From assembly GCA_029780695.1 (NCBI GenBank), contig JAKOYD010000120.1:1-64000 (forward strand): a stretch of DNA of 64,000 nucleotides. Direction: 5' to 3'. Position numbers and translations under genes: made by a program. Each line of letters starts with the position of its first letter. Position 1 is the first letter of the stretch. This stretch comes from Pseudomonadota bacterium (GTDB lineage Bacteria > Pseudomonadota > Gammaproteobacteria > Burkholderiales > Burkholderiaceae_C). Of the stretch, positions 54,651 through 62,552 are shown in pieces. The notes below the pieces were generated by a model, which did no database searches, was not told where the DNA came from, and worked only from the letters and a program-made list of their open reading frames with translations.

Positions 54651-55511
54651 TCAGGGCTTGGCCACCGGCTCCAGCCCGGTGTCCTTGATCACGCCCGCCG
54701 CCGCTGGCGACGCCAGGTAGCGGATGAAGCGGCGCGCGCCTTCCGGGTTAGGCGCGCCCTGCACTACGCCGGCCGAGAAAAACACCTTCTGCTGCACCTC
54801 GTCGGGGATCGGGCCCAGGTAGTCCAGCTCGGTGAAGGGCAGCAGTTCGCTGGCCTGCTGAAAGCCCAGTTCGGCATCGCCGCGCGCCACCACGGCGCCC
54901 ACGCGCTCGCTCATGATCTTTTTCGCCGTCACCTTGGTGCGTTCGGCCACGCCCAGTTTGGGGAACAGCTCTTCCGACAGGTAGGTGCCGCTGGCGCTGG
55001 CCGAATAGGCGATGGACTTGGCGTTCATCAAGGCGTTCTTCAGCGCCGGCACGGTGCTGATGTCGGGCTTGGGCGTGCCCTTCTTGACCGACGCGCCAAT
55101 CAGCGAGCGGCCCAAGTCGACCCGGCTGCCCGGCACGGCCTGGCCCTTGGCGATGAAGCCATCCAGCGCCGAATCGGCCAGGATGATGATGTCGAACTTT
55201 TCGCCGCGCGCCAACCGGCTGGGAATGGAATCGGGCGCATTGCCGATGGAAGCGCCGTAGCTGCTGACGATCTTGACGCCGCTGGCCGCCTCGTACAGCG
55301 GCGCCAGCGTCTTGTACGCCGCCGTGAAGCCGCCCGAGCTGATGACGCGCACCTCGTTCGCGATTGCTGCGGAAGTGGTAGCGCTCTTCGCAGAATCGAC
55401 AACGGCGGGCGTGCTGCAGGCGCCCAACAGGGCCAGGCTGCCGGCGACGAAGGCGCGGCGGGTCCAGATCGACGCTCGATGTGACGGGCTGCGATTGATG
55501 GGGCGATTCAT
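54651..55511 (-). CDS. ModA-like extracytoplasmic substrate-binding lipoprotein
   Basis: 286 aa. The signal (TRRAFVAGSLALLGAC) ends in a lipobox, so it is membrane-anchored. The mature part has the type II binding-protein fold of molybdate-binding ModA relatives: VRVISSGGFTAAYKTLAPLY, SRLARGEKFDIIILADSALD, RVGAVVARGDAELGFQQASEL, DEVQQKVFFSAGVV. No modBC genes adjoin, so molybdate is not assured. The ATG at 55511 has GAGGAGACC upstream; an in-frame ATG at 55538 would give 9 extra residues. The next minus-strand gene upstream is a Bug receptor 44 bp away. Confidence 0.8.
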   Translation of the reverse strand: MNRPINRSPSHRASIWTRRAFVAGSLALLGACSTPAVVDSAKSATTSAAIANEVRVISSGGFTAAYKTLAPLYEAASGVKIVSSYGASIGNAPDSIPSRLARGEKFDIIILADSALDGFIAKGQAVPGSRVDLGRSLIGASVKKGTPKPDISTVPALKNALMNAKSIAYSASASGTYLSEELFPKLGVAERTKVTAKKIMSERVGAVVARGDAELGFQQASELLPFTELDYLGPIPDEVQQKVFFSAGVVQGAPNPEGARRFIRYLASPAAAGVIKDTGLEPVAKP

Positions 55512-55555
55512 CGTGGTCTCCTCATGTTGGTGATTCATCCAATCCGGTGGCCGCG

Positions 55556-56521
55556 CTAGTCCTCTTTCATCTGCGCGGCCTTGACGATGGGCGTCAGGCG
55601 CTTCTTCTCATCGTCCAGAAACTTCACGAAGTCGGCGCGCGAGCCGCCCAATGGGTCGATGCCTTGCGGGATCAGCCGCGCGCGCAGCTCGGGCGATTTC
55701 AGCGCGGTGTTGATGGCCGCGTTCATCTTGTTCAGGATGTCTTCCGGTGTGCCCTTGGGCGCGAACACGCCCGACCAGTGGCCGATGAACACGTTGCCAA
55801 AGCCCTGCTCCTGCGCCGTGGGCACGTCGGGCAGGGCGGCGATGCGGCGGTTCCAGGTGGAAGCCACGGCGCGCAGCTTGCCGCCCTTGATCTGCGGCAG
55901 CGTCACCACGCTGGCTTCGGACGTCGCGTCGACCTGCTTGCCGATCACCGCCACCACGCCTTCGCTGCCGCTCTTGTACGGCACGATCTGCAGCTTGGCG
56001 CCGGCGCCCACTTTCAGCATTTCGGCCACGAAGTGCGGCGTGCTGCCGGTGCCCGCGGTGGAGAAGTTCAGGCCCTGGCCCTGCTTGGAGCCGGCGACCA
56101 GCGACTTCAGGTCCTTGTACGGCGAATCGGCCGGCACCACGATGAGCGAGGGGCTCACCGCCATCAGCGCCACGGGCACCAGCGCGTCGGGCGCGTAGGG
56201 CATCTTGGCCTTGATCAGCGGGTTGGTGATGATGCCGCCGGCCGGCGCCAGAAAGGTGTAGCCATCGGGCGCACTCTTGGCCACGATGTCGGAGCCCAGC
56301 ACCGAGCCCGCGCCCGGCTTGTTGTCGATGATGATGGGCTGGCCCAGCTGCTTGGCGGCGGCTTCGGCCACCGCACGCGCCACCAGGTCGTTGGCGCCAC
56401 CGGGGCCAAAGGGCACGACGAACTTGATCGGCTTGGCGGGCCAGTCGGCGGCGTGGGCCGCCACGGCGGTCAGGGTCAGCGCCAGGGCAGCCAGCGGGGC
56501 GCGCAGAGCGGGATGAAGCAT
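55556..56521 (-). CDS. Bug/TctC-family tripartite tricarboxylate receptor
   Basis: 321 aa. Signal MLHPALRAPLAALALTLTAV ends at AHAADWPAKPI; Bug motifs FVVPFGPGGANDLVARAVAE, IIIDNKPGAGSVLGSDIVAK, KGGKLRAVAST-like. It is the fourth orphan Bug protein of the window. It is divergent from a LysR gene whose start lies 90 bp away, with a palindrome in between, so the regulator probably controls this receptor and perhaps the downstream lipoprotein. Confidence 0.9.
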   Translation of the reverse strand: MLHPALRAPLAALALTLTAVAAHAADWPAKPIKFVVPFGPGGANDLVARAVAEAAAKQLGQPIIIDNKPGAGSVLGSDIVAKSAPDGYTFLAPAGGIITNPLIKAKMPYAPDALVPVALMAVSPSLIVVPADSPYKDLKSLVAGSKQGQGLNFSTAGTGSTPHFVAEMLKVGAGAKLQIVPYKSGSEGVVAVIGKQVDATSEASVVTLPQIKGGKLRAVASTWNRRIAALPDVPTAQEQGFGNVFIGHWSGVFAPKGTPEDILNKMNAAINTALKSPELRARLIPQGIDPLGGSRADFVKFLDDEKKRLTPIVKAAQMKED

Positions 56522-56580
56522 GGTGATGTCGTCGAGGCAATGTGGAAAAGCCGTCGGATGCTAGGGCGAACCGCGGCTTG

Positions 56581-56603
56581 TGTGAATTGCATCCTGATTC
56601 ACA
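56581..56603. promoter_or_regulatory. Palindrome in the Bug/lysR divergent promoter
   Basis: TGTGAAT (56581-56587) and ATTCACA (56597-56603) form a perfect 7-bp inverted repeat with 9-bp spacer, 8 bp before the lysR start codon and 60 bp from the Bug start. A likely autoregulatory LysR site. Confidence 0.55.
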
Positions 56604-56611
56604 ATTGATGC

Positions 56612-57565
56612 ATGTCGCGCATGAATTTCGATTTGACCGAGTTGCAGGCCCTGGTCGCGGTGGCCGATCAACAGAGCTTCCGGGTCGCCGCCGAATCGCT
56701 GCACCTGTCGCAGCCCGCGCTCAGCCGCCGCATCGGCAAGCTGGAGGCGGCGCTGGGCACGCCGCTGCTGGCGCGCACCACGCGGCACGTGGCGCTCACC
56801 GCCACCGGGCGCGAATTCCTGGAGCCGGCGCGCGCCGCGCTGGGCGGCCTGCAGGACGCGGTGCTGCGCCTGGCCGGCAGCACCGCGCTGCGGCATGGGC
56901 GCGTCGGGCTGGCCTGCGTGCCCTCGGTAGCGGCGCAGGTGCTGCCGACGGTGCTGCGCGCTTTCGCGGCGCGCTTTCCGGGCGTGCGGGTGCAATTGAC
57001 CGACGGCAGCGCCAGCGCCGTGCTGGCGGCGGTGACCGACGGCCAGGCCGATTTCGGCATCGACTTCGTCGGCGCGCAGGAGCCCGACGTGCGCTTCGAG
57101 CCGCTGGGGCGCGAGCCCTACGTGCTGGTGATGCCGCGCACTCACGCCTGGGCGCGGCGGCGCAGCGTGCGCTGGGGCGAGCTGGCGGGCCAGCGCCTGG
57201 TGTCGGTGTCGCGCCGCAGCGGCAACCGCGTGCTGATCGACCAGGCGCTGGCCGACCTGCCGGCGCGGCCGGTGGCCTTTCACGAAGCCGAGCACGTGGC
57301 CGGCGCGCTGGCGCTGGTCGAGGCCGGGCTGGGCCTGGCCGCGCTGCCGCGCCTGGCCGTGGCGCCGCGCCACGCCAGCCTGGTGGCGGTGCGGCTGGTC
57401 GAGCCGGTGGTCGAGCGGGTGCTGGGCCTCATCGTGCCCGTGGCGCGCCCCCTGCCCCCGGCCGCCGCGGCGCTGCACGACATGGTGCGTGCCGCGCTGC
57501 CGGGGCGGTGGCTGGCGCCGGTGGCAACCGCTCGGGCGAACGCTGGGCACCTTGCCAGCGGCTAG
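56612..57565 (+). CDS. LysR-family transcriptional regulator
   Basis: 317 aa. HTH at about 5-62 (QQSFRVAAESLHLSQPALSR), then the effector domain (GRVGLACVPSVAAQVLPTVL, GQADFGIDFVGAQEPDV, ALVEAGLGLAALPRLAV). The ATG at 56612 gives MSRMNFDLTELQALVAV; a second ATG at 56621 is possible and closer to the usual LysR start. It is divergent from the Bug gene. Confidence 0.88.
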   Translation: MSRMNFDLTELQALVAVADQQSFRVAAESLHLSQPALSRRIGKLEAALGTPLLARTTRHVALTATGREFLEPARAALGGLQDAVLRLAGSTALRHGRVGLACVPSVAAQVLPTVLRAFAARFPGVRVQLTDGSASAVLAAVTDGQADFGIDFVGAQEPDVRFEPLGREPYVLVMPRTHAWARRRSVRWGELAGQRLVSVSRRSGNRVLIDQALADLPARPVAFHEAEHVAGALALVEAGLGLAALPRLAVAPRHASLVAVRLVEPVVERVLGLIVPVARPLPPAAAALHDMVRAALPGRWLAPVATARANAGHLASG

Positions 57566-57660
57566 CCGAGCAGCCCACATTAGCCAGGCGGTGACTCAGC
57601 AGCGGTCGCCTGCCCGATTCGACGACTGATCCGTCGTTGCATCCGGCGGCGTCGCAGTCG

Positions 57661-58485
57661 TCACTTCGCTGCGTAATAGATGAACCCGTCGGTTTGGGCG
57701 CTGTTCAATGCCAAAACAAGCAGGGTGCGTTGCGCGGCGTCGTAGAACGCCACCCCTTGTGCCGTCGCTCCGTTTCCGAGCGCACAAGTGGTGCCTTGGA
57801 AACGCACGGAGACGTTGAACACATTTTTGCCGCTGGACCGCGGCAGGACGGTGCCAGATGCGCTGCAACCCAGCGACGCAGGCATCGTGATGGTTCCAGT
57901 GGACGAAACCGTTACCCCGATGGTTTGGGGCGACGTCCATCCGGTGACGCCCTGTCCGATGTAAGTACCAGCCGCAGCGGACAACGATGCCGGCTGATCG
58001 TACAGCGAGTTGTACCGACCAGAAAACGTTGCGCCCGAGGAAAGTTGAGCAGAAATGCTTTGCTGCGGCACGAACGTACCGACAAAGCTGCCTCTGGAAA
58101 CCGTGCGGTTAAGCAAGTTGAAATCCGCGCCGGAACCAGACATGGCCCGTCCGGTCACGGAGGTGGAACCTGCCAAAGCGCCGACGATGTAGCCGCCGGA
58201 CGTGTAGACACCCCATGTTTCGCCGTTCTCCAGCACGGTCAGCGCCACATCGGCACCGAGTGAGCTGCGACCGACCCAAAAGCCTTCCACACTGGGTGCG
58301 GGTGCGGGTGCGGGTGCGGGTGCGGGTGCGGGTGCGGGTGCGGGCGCAGGCGCAGGCGCAGGTGCAGGTGCAGGTGCAGGTGCAGGTGCAGGCGCGGGTG
58401 CAGGGGCCGGCGTCGGCGCATCGTCGCCTCCGCATGCGGCCACCAACAGACATAGCAATCCGACGGTCGCAAGTTTGTTGTTCAC
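57661..58485 (-). CDS. Lipoprotein with long Ala-Pro repeat and beta-rich domain
   Basis: 274 aa. GTG start at 58485 with GAGGAAG upstream. The signal ends in lipobox LLVAAC followed by GGDDAPT, then about 19 Ala-Pro dipeptides. This rigid linker projects the C-terminal about 200 residues (VEGFWVGRSSLGADVALTVL, SSLYDQPASLSAAAG-like, GTYIGQGVTGWTS). The C-terminal part is rich in Gly/Ser/Thr and aromatics and looks beta-stranded; it resembles the uncharacterised lipoproteins with a W-G-like repeat often seen in Comamonadaceae. Function unknown. The gene has its own promoter region opposite the XRE gene. Confidence 0.8.
   Translation of the reverse strand: MNNKLATVGLLCLLVAACGGDDAPTPAPAPAPAPAPAPAPAPAPAPAPAPAPAPAPAPAPAPAPSVEGFWVGRSSLGADVALTVLENGETWGVYTSGGYIVGALAGSTSVTGRAMSGSGADFNLLNRTVSRGSFVGTFVPQQSISAQLSSGATFSGRYNSLYDQPASLSAAAGTYIGQGVTGWTSPQTIGVTVSSTGTITMPASLGCSASGTVLPRSSGKNVFNVSVRFQGTTCALGNGATAQGVAFYDAAQRTLLVLALNSAQTDGFIYYAAK
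58294..58407. repeat. 19 tandem hexamers encoding Ala-Pro
   Basis: Plus strand: eight GGGTGC units, then GGGCGC, two AGGCGC, five AGGTGC, AGGCGC, GGGTGC and AGGGGC, 114 bp in all. Each unit encodes one Ala-Pro in the minus-strand gene, so gain or loss of units keeps the frame. Confidence 0.95.
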
Positions 58486-58604
58486 GGGTTTCTTCCTCTG
58501 GGCTGTTGTGGTGCGAGATGACTCATGCATTCCTATGAGCCGAACCCATTGTATGGAAAAAAGTCACAAATGGACTATTCCGAACTGGAATTCACCATTC
58601 TTCA

Positions 58605-58889
58605 GTGCCCGTCACTGTTCACCATCCGCGATACCGCGCACTTCAAGGCGCGATGGCGGCGTGGCGCAAGGCGGCAGGACTTTCGCAGGTGCAATTGGCG
58701 CAGCGCTTGCACGTGGGTCAATCGTACGTATCGAAGATTGAACGCGGCGAGGCGTATGTCGATGTGCTGTTTTTTGCCGAATGGTGCGCGGCTTGCGGCG
58801 TTCGTGCAGGCCAGGCGCTGGATGGCGTTCTAGCGATTCCGCTAGGCCTGCAAGACATTCGTCGCCAAGAAGGCAGTGGCCAAGCTTGA
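58605..58889 (+). CDS. XRE-family helix-turn-helix protein
   Basis: 94 aa. HTH_3 domain: RKAAGLSQVQLAQRLHVGQS, YVSKIERGEAYVDVLFFAEW. The HTH_3 proteins with VHHPRY near the start are common in proteobacteria; GTG at 58605 gives MPVTVHHPRYRALQGAM, so the next ATG (58653) would be too short. Function unknown; it is not paired with a toxin gene, and the upstream gene is divergent. Confidence 0.72.
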   Translation: MPVTVHHPRYRALQGAMAAWRKAAGLSQVQLAQRLHVGQSYVSKIERGEAYVDVLFFAEWCAACGVRAGQALDGVLAIPLGLQDIRRQEGSGQA

Positions 58890-58922
58890 AAAAGCGCTTA
58901 ATGCCCGTGTCATAAGGGAACT

Positions 58923-58981
58923 ATTAGCTATTATTTTTAAAGCTACGCGGACAAAGCCCGCCGGTGTTGCAGGCTGTTTTT
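58923..58981 (+). repeat. Family A palindromic repeat, degenerate copy
   Basis: AGCTATTATTTTTAAAGCTA, then CGCGGACAAAGCCCGCCGG and GGCTGTTTTT. It follows the XRE gene by 33 bp; the stem GCGGAC/GCCCGC is not the family stem, so membership is weaker. Confidence 0.5.
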
Positions 58982-59053
58982 ACACATGCGGAACTAGCCG
59001 CGCGTCGGCCCTCCGCACGCCTTCATGTGCCGCGTCGGGCGATGCCGGCGCGG

Positions 59054-59317
59054 TTAAGCCGCGAGTGCGTAGGCCACCAGAATCAGCAGCGTGATGGCGG
59101 TGATGCCGCCCACCAGCGCGCGCCGCCACGCCGGCGGCGCTTGGCGCAGTTCCATGAATTCGAGGATCACGCCCAGCCCCTTGAGCCAGGCCAGGCCGAA
59201 CGCCAGTGCCACCAACGGCAGGCCCAGCGGCCCGGCGGGCGCGTGTGTGGACAGCCAGGCCTGGAACGCCGTTGCCGCCAGCAGCAGCAACCAAATCAGG
59301 TCGAGCAAGGGCTTCAT
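59054..59317 (-). CDS. Small cytochrome c oxidase subunit IV-like protein (NorF-like)
   Basis: 87 aa. Three hydrophobic segments: MKPLLDLIWLLLLAATAFQA, LPLVALAFGLAWLKGLGVIL, and ITAITLLILVAYALAA. EFMELRQAPPAWRRAL between helices 2 and 3 is typical of prokaryotic cytochrome oxidase subunit IV / NorF. It starts 8 bp after the stop of the subunit III gene, so both belong to one transcript. Catalytic subunits are not in the window. Confidence 0.75.
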   Translation of the reverse strand: MKPLLDLIWLLLLAATAFQAWLSTHAPAGPLGLPLVALAFGLAWLKGLGVILEFMELRQAPPAWRRALVGGITAITLLILVAYALAA

Positions 59318-59325
59318 GCGCCGCC

Positions 59326-59904
59326 TCACCGCATGACGTAGACCAGCGGAAACAGCACCAGCCACAGCAGATCGACCAGGTGCCAGAAGGCGGCGGCCGT
59401 TTCCAGCGGGTGCGCGTTCAGTGCCCGCGCCGGCTGGCGCAGCAGGCCCAGCCCCACCAGCCCCAGCGCCAGCAGGCCGACCAGCACGTGCGCCAGGTGA
59501 AATCCGGTGAGGATGAAGTAGAAGTCGAAGAACAGGTTCTGGCCCAGATCGATGCCTTGCGCCGCCTTGTCGGCGTATTCGTGCAGCTTCAGTGCGACGA
59601 AGGCGGCGCCGCCCGCGATGGCGCCGGTTAGCCAGGCCAGCGCCGGGCCGCGCGCGCTGCCGCGCACCGCGTGCACGGCATGCGCGACGCACCAGCTGGC
59701 CGTGAGCAGCAGGGCGGTGTTGATGGCGCCGGTGCCCACGTCCAACCGCAGTTGCGCGGCGTTGAACAGCTCCAGATGCCGCGCGCGCGTGAAGGCGAAG
59801 GCGCCGAACAGCACGCAGAACGTCGCCAGCTCCAGCAGGATGACGTACCAGATGAACAGGTCGCCCGGCAGACGGCGCGACGGGCTCGGCGTGGCCGCGG
59901 TCAT
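59326..59904 (-). CDS. Cytochrome c oxidase subunit III-like protein (NorE-like)
   Basis: 192 aa with about five helices. DLFIWYVILLELATFCVLFG, LKLHEYADKAAQG, GQNLFFDFYFILTGFHLAHV and WHLVDLLWLVLFPLVYV match the subunit III family. The short five-helix form paired with a small subunit IV-like gene resembles NorE/NorF, helpers of nitric oxide reductase. No norCB/norD or catalytic oxidase gene lies within the window, so the partner is unknown. The start at 59904 gives MTAATPSPSRRLPG. Confidence 0.8.
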   Translation of the reverse strand: MTAATPSPSRRLPGDLFIWYVILLELATFCVLFGAFAFTRARHLELFNAAQLRLDVGTGAINTALLLTASWCVAHAVHAVRGSARGPALAWLTGAIAGGAAFVALKLHEYADKAAQGIDLGQNLFFDFYFILTGFHLAHVLVGLLALGLVGLGLLRQPARALNAHPLETAAAFWHLVDLLWLVLFPLVYVMR

Positions 59905-59987
59905 GACGGGCGCGCCGCGCGCTGTCGCGGGGCGGGCGTGGGTACCCACGCCGACAGCGCATTCGTCCAGGCGGCGGGCGTCTGTAC

Positions 59988-60042
59988 TGCAATATTTATA
60001 GCATTCGGCGCTTGACTGGCAAGCGCTCGGGGCGAAAAAAGC
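59988..60042 (-). repeat. Family A palindromic repeat upstream of the norE-like gene
   Basis: Plus strand: GCAATATTTATAGCATTC, then GGCGCTTGACTGGCAAGCGC and GAAAAAAGC. The GCGCTTG/CAAGCGC stem is perfect. Confidence 0.75.
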
Positions 60043-60055
60043 TGGGCGCCCGCCA

Positions 60056-61075
60056 TCACTGCGGGCGCGGCGGCTGGTCGCTGCCGGCCACCGCGATGAG
60101 CGCCACCGGCTCGGGTTGCAGCAGGCTGCCTTCGCGCCAGCCCTTGAAGGTGGCGATGCCCAGCAGCACGATCACCAGCGAAGCCAGCGCCAGCGCGATC
60201 ATGGCCGGCGCCTGCGCGGCCGGGTGCTGCTGCGCCAGCCGCAAACTCAGCGTGGCAAAGGCCGCCAGCGGAAAGCCCAGCGACCAGAAGCCGATCAAAA
60301 ACGGCTGCGCCAGCATGCGGCGGCCGATTTGCAGCGCCCACAGCAGAAAGAACAGCGCCATGCCCCAGCACATCCATGCCAGCGGCGTCGGGCCGCCCAG
60401 TTGCAGCGCGGCGCTGCCGATAACCGCCGGCGGCGCGATGGCGATGAAGGTGGCCGGCAAAAGCCGCTCGGGCCACAGGCCGTGCGCGGCGATGCGCGCG
60501 AAGATCAGCGCCAGCAGCACCGGCCACAGCAGCAGCCCGATGCCGAACTGCGCCGTGCTCCAGGTGCCCGCGCCCAGCGTCACGCCCGCCAGCGGCGCCA
60601 GCACGTTGCCCACCACCGGGATCAGCAGCACCGGCGTCAGCGCGGCCCAGGTCAGCCCCTGCGCCTTGTCGGCACTCAGCCAGCGCGTGGCCACCCACAG
60701 GGTGGCGCCCAACTGCAGCAGCGACCCCACCCACCACAACACCGCCAGCCACGTCTGCGCGCCCAGCAGCGACACGCCGCAGGTGGCCAGCAGGATGATC
60801 GACACGGGGATGGTGGCGACGAAAGCGTGGCGCACCGGGTGCTTCAAATCGGCCGCCAGCGCCTCGGGGTAGTGCTGCCAGCGGATCCACGACAGCACCG
60901 CCAGCGCGACAAACAGCAGCGCGGCGGCCGCCGCCAGCACCAGCGCGCCCGCGCCCGCCATCTCGCCCAGGATCGGTTCGGCCCGGCCCCAGGCCAGCGA
61001 CAGGCCGGCCAGCCCCATGACCATGGCAAAGACGTTGGGGGCAAGGTGCTTGAGGGCGTCGGGGGCGTGGGGCAT
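60056..61075 (-). CDS. SLAC1/TehA-family anion channel
   Basis: 339 aa with ten predicted helices, the length of the TDT (tellurite-resistance/dicarboxylate) family. Start MPHAPDALKHLAPNVFAMVM then GLAGLSLAWGRA; internal VATIPVSIILLATCGVSLLG and LTPVLLIPVVGNVLAPLAG are family features. Members pass anions such as chloride, nitrate, malate or C4-dicarboxylates. It is upstream of the norE/norF-like pair on the same strand after about 150 bp, but the repeat between them argues against a simple operon. Confidence 0.82.
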   Translation of the reverse strand: MPHAPDALKHLAPNVFAMVMGLAGLSLAWGRAEPILGEMAGAGALVLAAAAALLFVALAVLSWIRWQHYPEALAADLKHPVRHAFVATIPVSIILLATCGVSLLGAQTWLAVLWWVGSLLQLGATLWVATRWLSADKAQGLTWAALTPVLLIPVVGNVLAPLAGVTLGAGTWSTAQFGIGLLLWPVLLALIFARIAAHGLWPERLLPATFIAIAPPAVIGSAALQLGGPTPLAWMCWGMALFFLLWALQIGRRMLAQPFLIGFWSLGFPLAAFATLSLRLAQQHPAAQAPAMIALALASLVIVLLGIATFKGWREGSLLQPEPVALIAVAGSDQPPRPQ

Positions 61076-61094
61076 GGCGCGATGATGCCACGCT

Positions 61095-61132
61095 GATCGC
61101 TATTTTTTTAGTAGCTGAGGCGCTGTAGGGGC
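61095..61132 (+). repeat. Family A palindromic repeat, degenerate copy
   Basis: CGCTATTTTTTTAGTAGCTG, then AGGCGCTGTAGGGGCG. Only the first half of the family pattern is well kept. Confidence 0.55.
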
Positions 61133-61220
61133 GTGCGCGAGCAGGGGGTATTTCAGTGAGCCTTCGCGGAGTTGGGGCGCTGGACAACGCTGTTGCCACC
61201 TCACCCGCTGGGGGAGGTTT

Positions 61221-61249
61221 GGCCTGTCCTGAGCTTGTCGAAGGGGGTG
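61221..61249 (+). repeat. 29-bp repeat, copy 2
   Basis: Identical over 29 bp to 42754-42782. Confidence 0.8.
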
Positions 61250-61427
61250 GGGGCCGCCCCGCCGTCGGTGCCAGCGCCGCAGCCCCCATCCCCGCCTTCC
61301 CCCAAAGGGGGAAGGAGCCAATTCCACTGCAACGCTGCATAAGCAAACAAGAAAACAATCGTTCCGTTTGCGGCCGGCGGCTTTCATCATCGCGGCTCTG
61401 TTTTTCAGGAAAACCGGAGTCCGCCCC

Positions 61428-62447
61428 ATGAACCTCCGCCGCCTTGCGCTGCACACCCTCGCCACCGCCGCCCTGCTGGCCGGCGCGCCCTTCGCCCACG
61501 CGCAGCAGCCCGCCGCCGTGACCCTGCTCAACGTCAGCTACGACCCCACGCGCGAGTTCTACGTCGAATTCAACAAGGCGTTTGCCAAGCACTGGAAGGC
61601 CAAGACCGGCCAGGACGTGGCCGTCAAGCAATCGCACGGCGGCTCAGGCAAGCAGGCGCGTTCGATCATCGACGGGCTGGAGGCCGACGTCGCCACGCTG
61701 GCGCTGGCGGGCGACACCGACGCGCTGGTCAGCCACGGCGCGCTGATCCCGAAAGACTGGCAAAAGCGCCTGCCGCACAACAGCTCGCCCTACACCTCGA
61801 CCATCGTGCTGGTGGTGCGCCACGGCAATCCGAAGGGCATCAAGGATTGGGACGACCTGGCCAAGCCCGGCGTCAAGGTCATCACCCCCAACCCCAAGAC
61901 CAGCGGCGGCGCGCGCTGGAACTACCTGGCCGCGTGGGAATACGCCAAGCGCAAGCACGGCGGTGACGACGCCAAGGCCAAGGCCTTCGTCGCCCAGCTG
62001 TACCAGAACGTGCCCGTGCTCGACACCGGCGCGCGCGGCTCGACCATCACCTTCGGCCAGCGCAACCAGGGCGACGTGCTGATCGCGTGGGAGAACGAGG
62101 CGCACCTGCTGGGCAAGGAATTCGGGCAGAAGTTCGACATCGTCTACCCCAGCCTCTCCATCCTGGCCGAGCCGGCCGTGACGGTGGTCGATAAGAACGT
62201 CGACAAGCACGGCACCCGCGCCGTCGCGCAAGCGTACCTGGACTACCTGTACACCGACGAGGGGCAGGACCTGGCCGGCAAGCACTTCTACCGCCCGGTC
62301 AGCGACAAGGCGGCGGCCAAGTACGCCAGGCAGTTCCCCAAGCTTCAGCTCTTCACCATCGACCAGGCCTTTGGCGGCTGGGCGCAGGCCAGCAAGGCGC
62401 ACTTTGCCGATGGCGGTCATTTCGACCAGATCTACACGCAGAAATAA
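61428..62447 (+). CDS. sbp: Sulfate ABC transporter substrate-binding protein
   Basis: 339 aa. Signal [20 protein letters not shown] ends at AHAQQPAAV; the mature protein has [20 protein letters not shown] and [20 protein letters not shown] (sulfate-contacting Ser/Gly residues), [14 protein letters not shown], and [16 protein letters not shown], all hallmarks of Sbp/CysP. It delivers sulfate or thiosulfate to CysTWA; those genes are not next to it here. The ATG at 61428 starts the signal peptide; the ribosome-binding site is weak (GGAGTCCGCCCC). Confidence 0.93.
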   Translation: MNLRRLALHTLATAALLAGAPFAHAQQPAAVTLLNVSYDPTREFYVEFNKAFAKHWKAKTGQDVAVKQSHGGSGKQARSIIDGLEADVATLALAGDTDALVSHGALIPKDWQKRLPHNSSPYTSTIVLVVRHGNPKGIKDWDDLAKPGVKVITPNPKTSGGARWNYLAAWEYAKRKHGGDDAKAKAFVAQLYQNVPVLDTGARGSTITFGQRNQGDVLIAWENEAHLLGKEFGQKFDIVYPSLSILAEPAVTVVDKNVDKHGTRAVAQAYLDYLYTDEGQDLAGKHFYRPVSDKAAAKYARQFPKLQLFTIDQAFGGWAQASKAHFADGGHFDQIYTQK

Positions 62448-62506
62448 GCGGCCCCCGCCCGCCGCCCCGCCCCTGCGGGCCATGGCGGCCAAGACTTGGC
62501 CAGTCG

Positions 62507-62543
62507 GGCCGCGCGCGCCGGATCAGGTGCGGCGCGCGCGGCC
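62507..62543. terminator. Perfect 14-bp GC hairpin between convergent genes
   Basis: GGCCGCGCGCGCCG (62507-62520) and CGGCGCGCGCGGCC (62530-62543) with a 9-nt loop. It sits 60 bp past the sbp stop and 10 bp past the cpdB stop. There is no T-run, so it may act as a bidirectional barrier or RNA 3' end, not a canonical intrinsic terminator. Confidence 0.55.
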
Positions 62544-62552
62544 GCCAGGGGC

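Larger units (their letters stand above)
61076..61427. other. 352-bp intergenic region with repeats, upstream of the sulfate-binding gene
   Basis: Holds a degenerate family A copy (61095-61132), the second copy of the 29-bp repeat (61221-61249), and an inner palindrome CTTCCCCCAAAGGGGGAAGG. An AT-rich stretch at 61340-61365 (AAGCAAACAAGAAAACAATC) upstream of the sulfate-binding gene could contain a CysB-type site, but I cannot assign it. No gene is visible. Confidence 0.4.

Noticed and set aside
58294..58407. Tandem hexamers as a CRISPR array
   Set aside because: Units are contiguous 6-mers without spacers and are read in frame as Ala-Pro in a lipoprotein.
58525..58833. 102-codon frame overlapping the XRE gene (MDYSELEFTILQ...)
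   Set aside because: After about 25 residues it becomes an Arg-rich shadow of the HTH gene; the VHHPRY...HTH frame is the better one. A frameshifted fusion of the two could not be supported.
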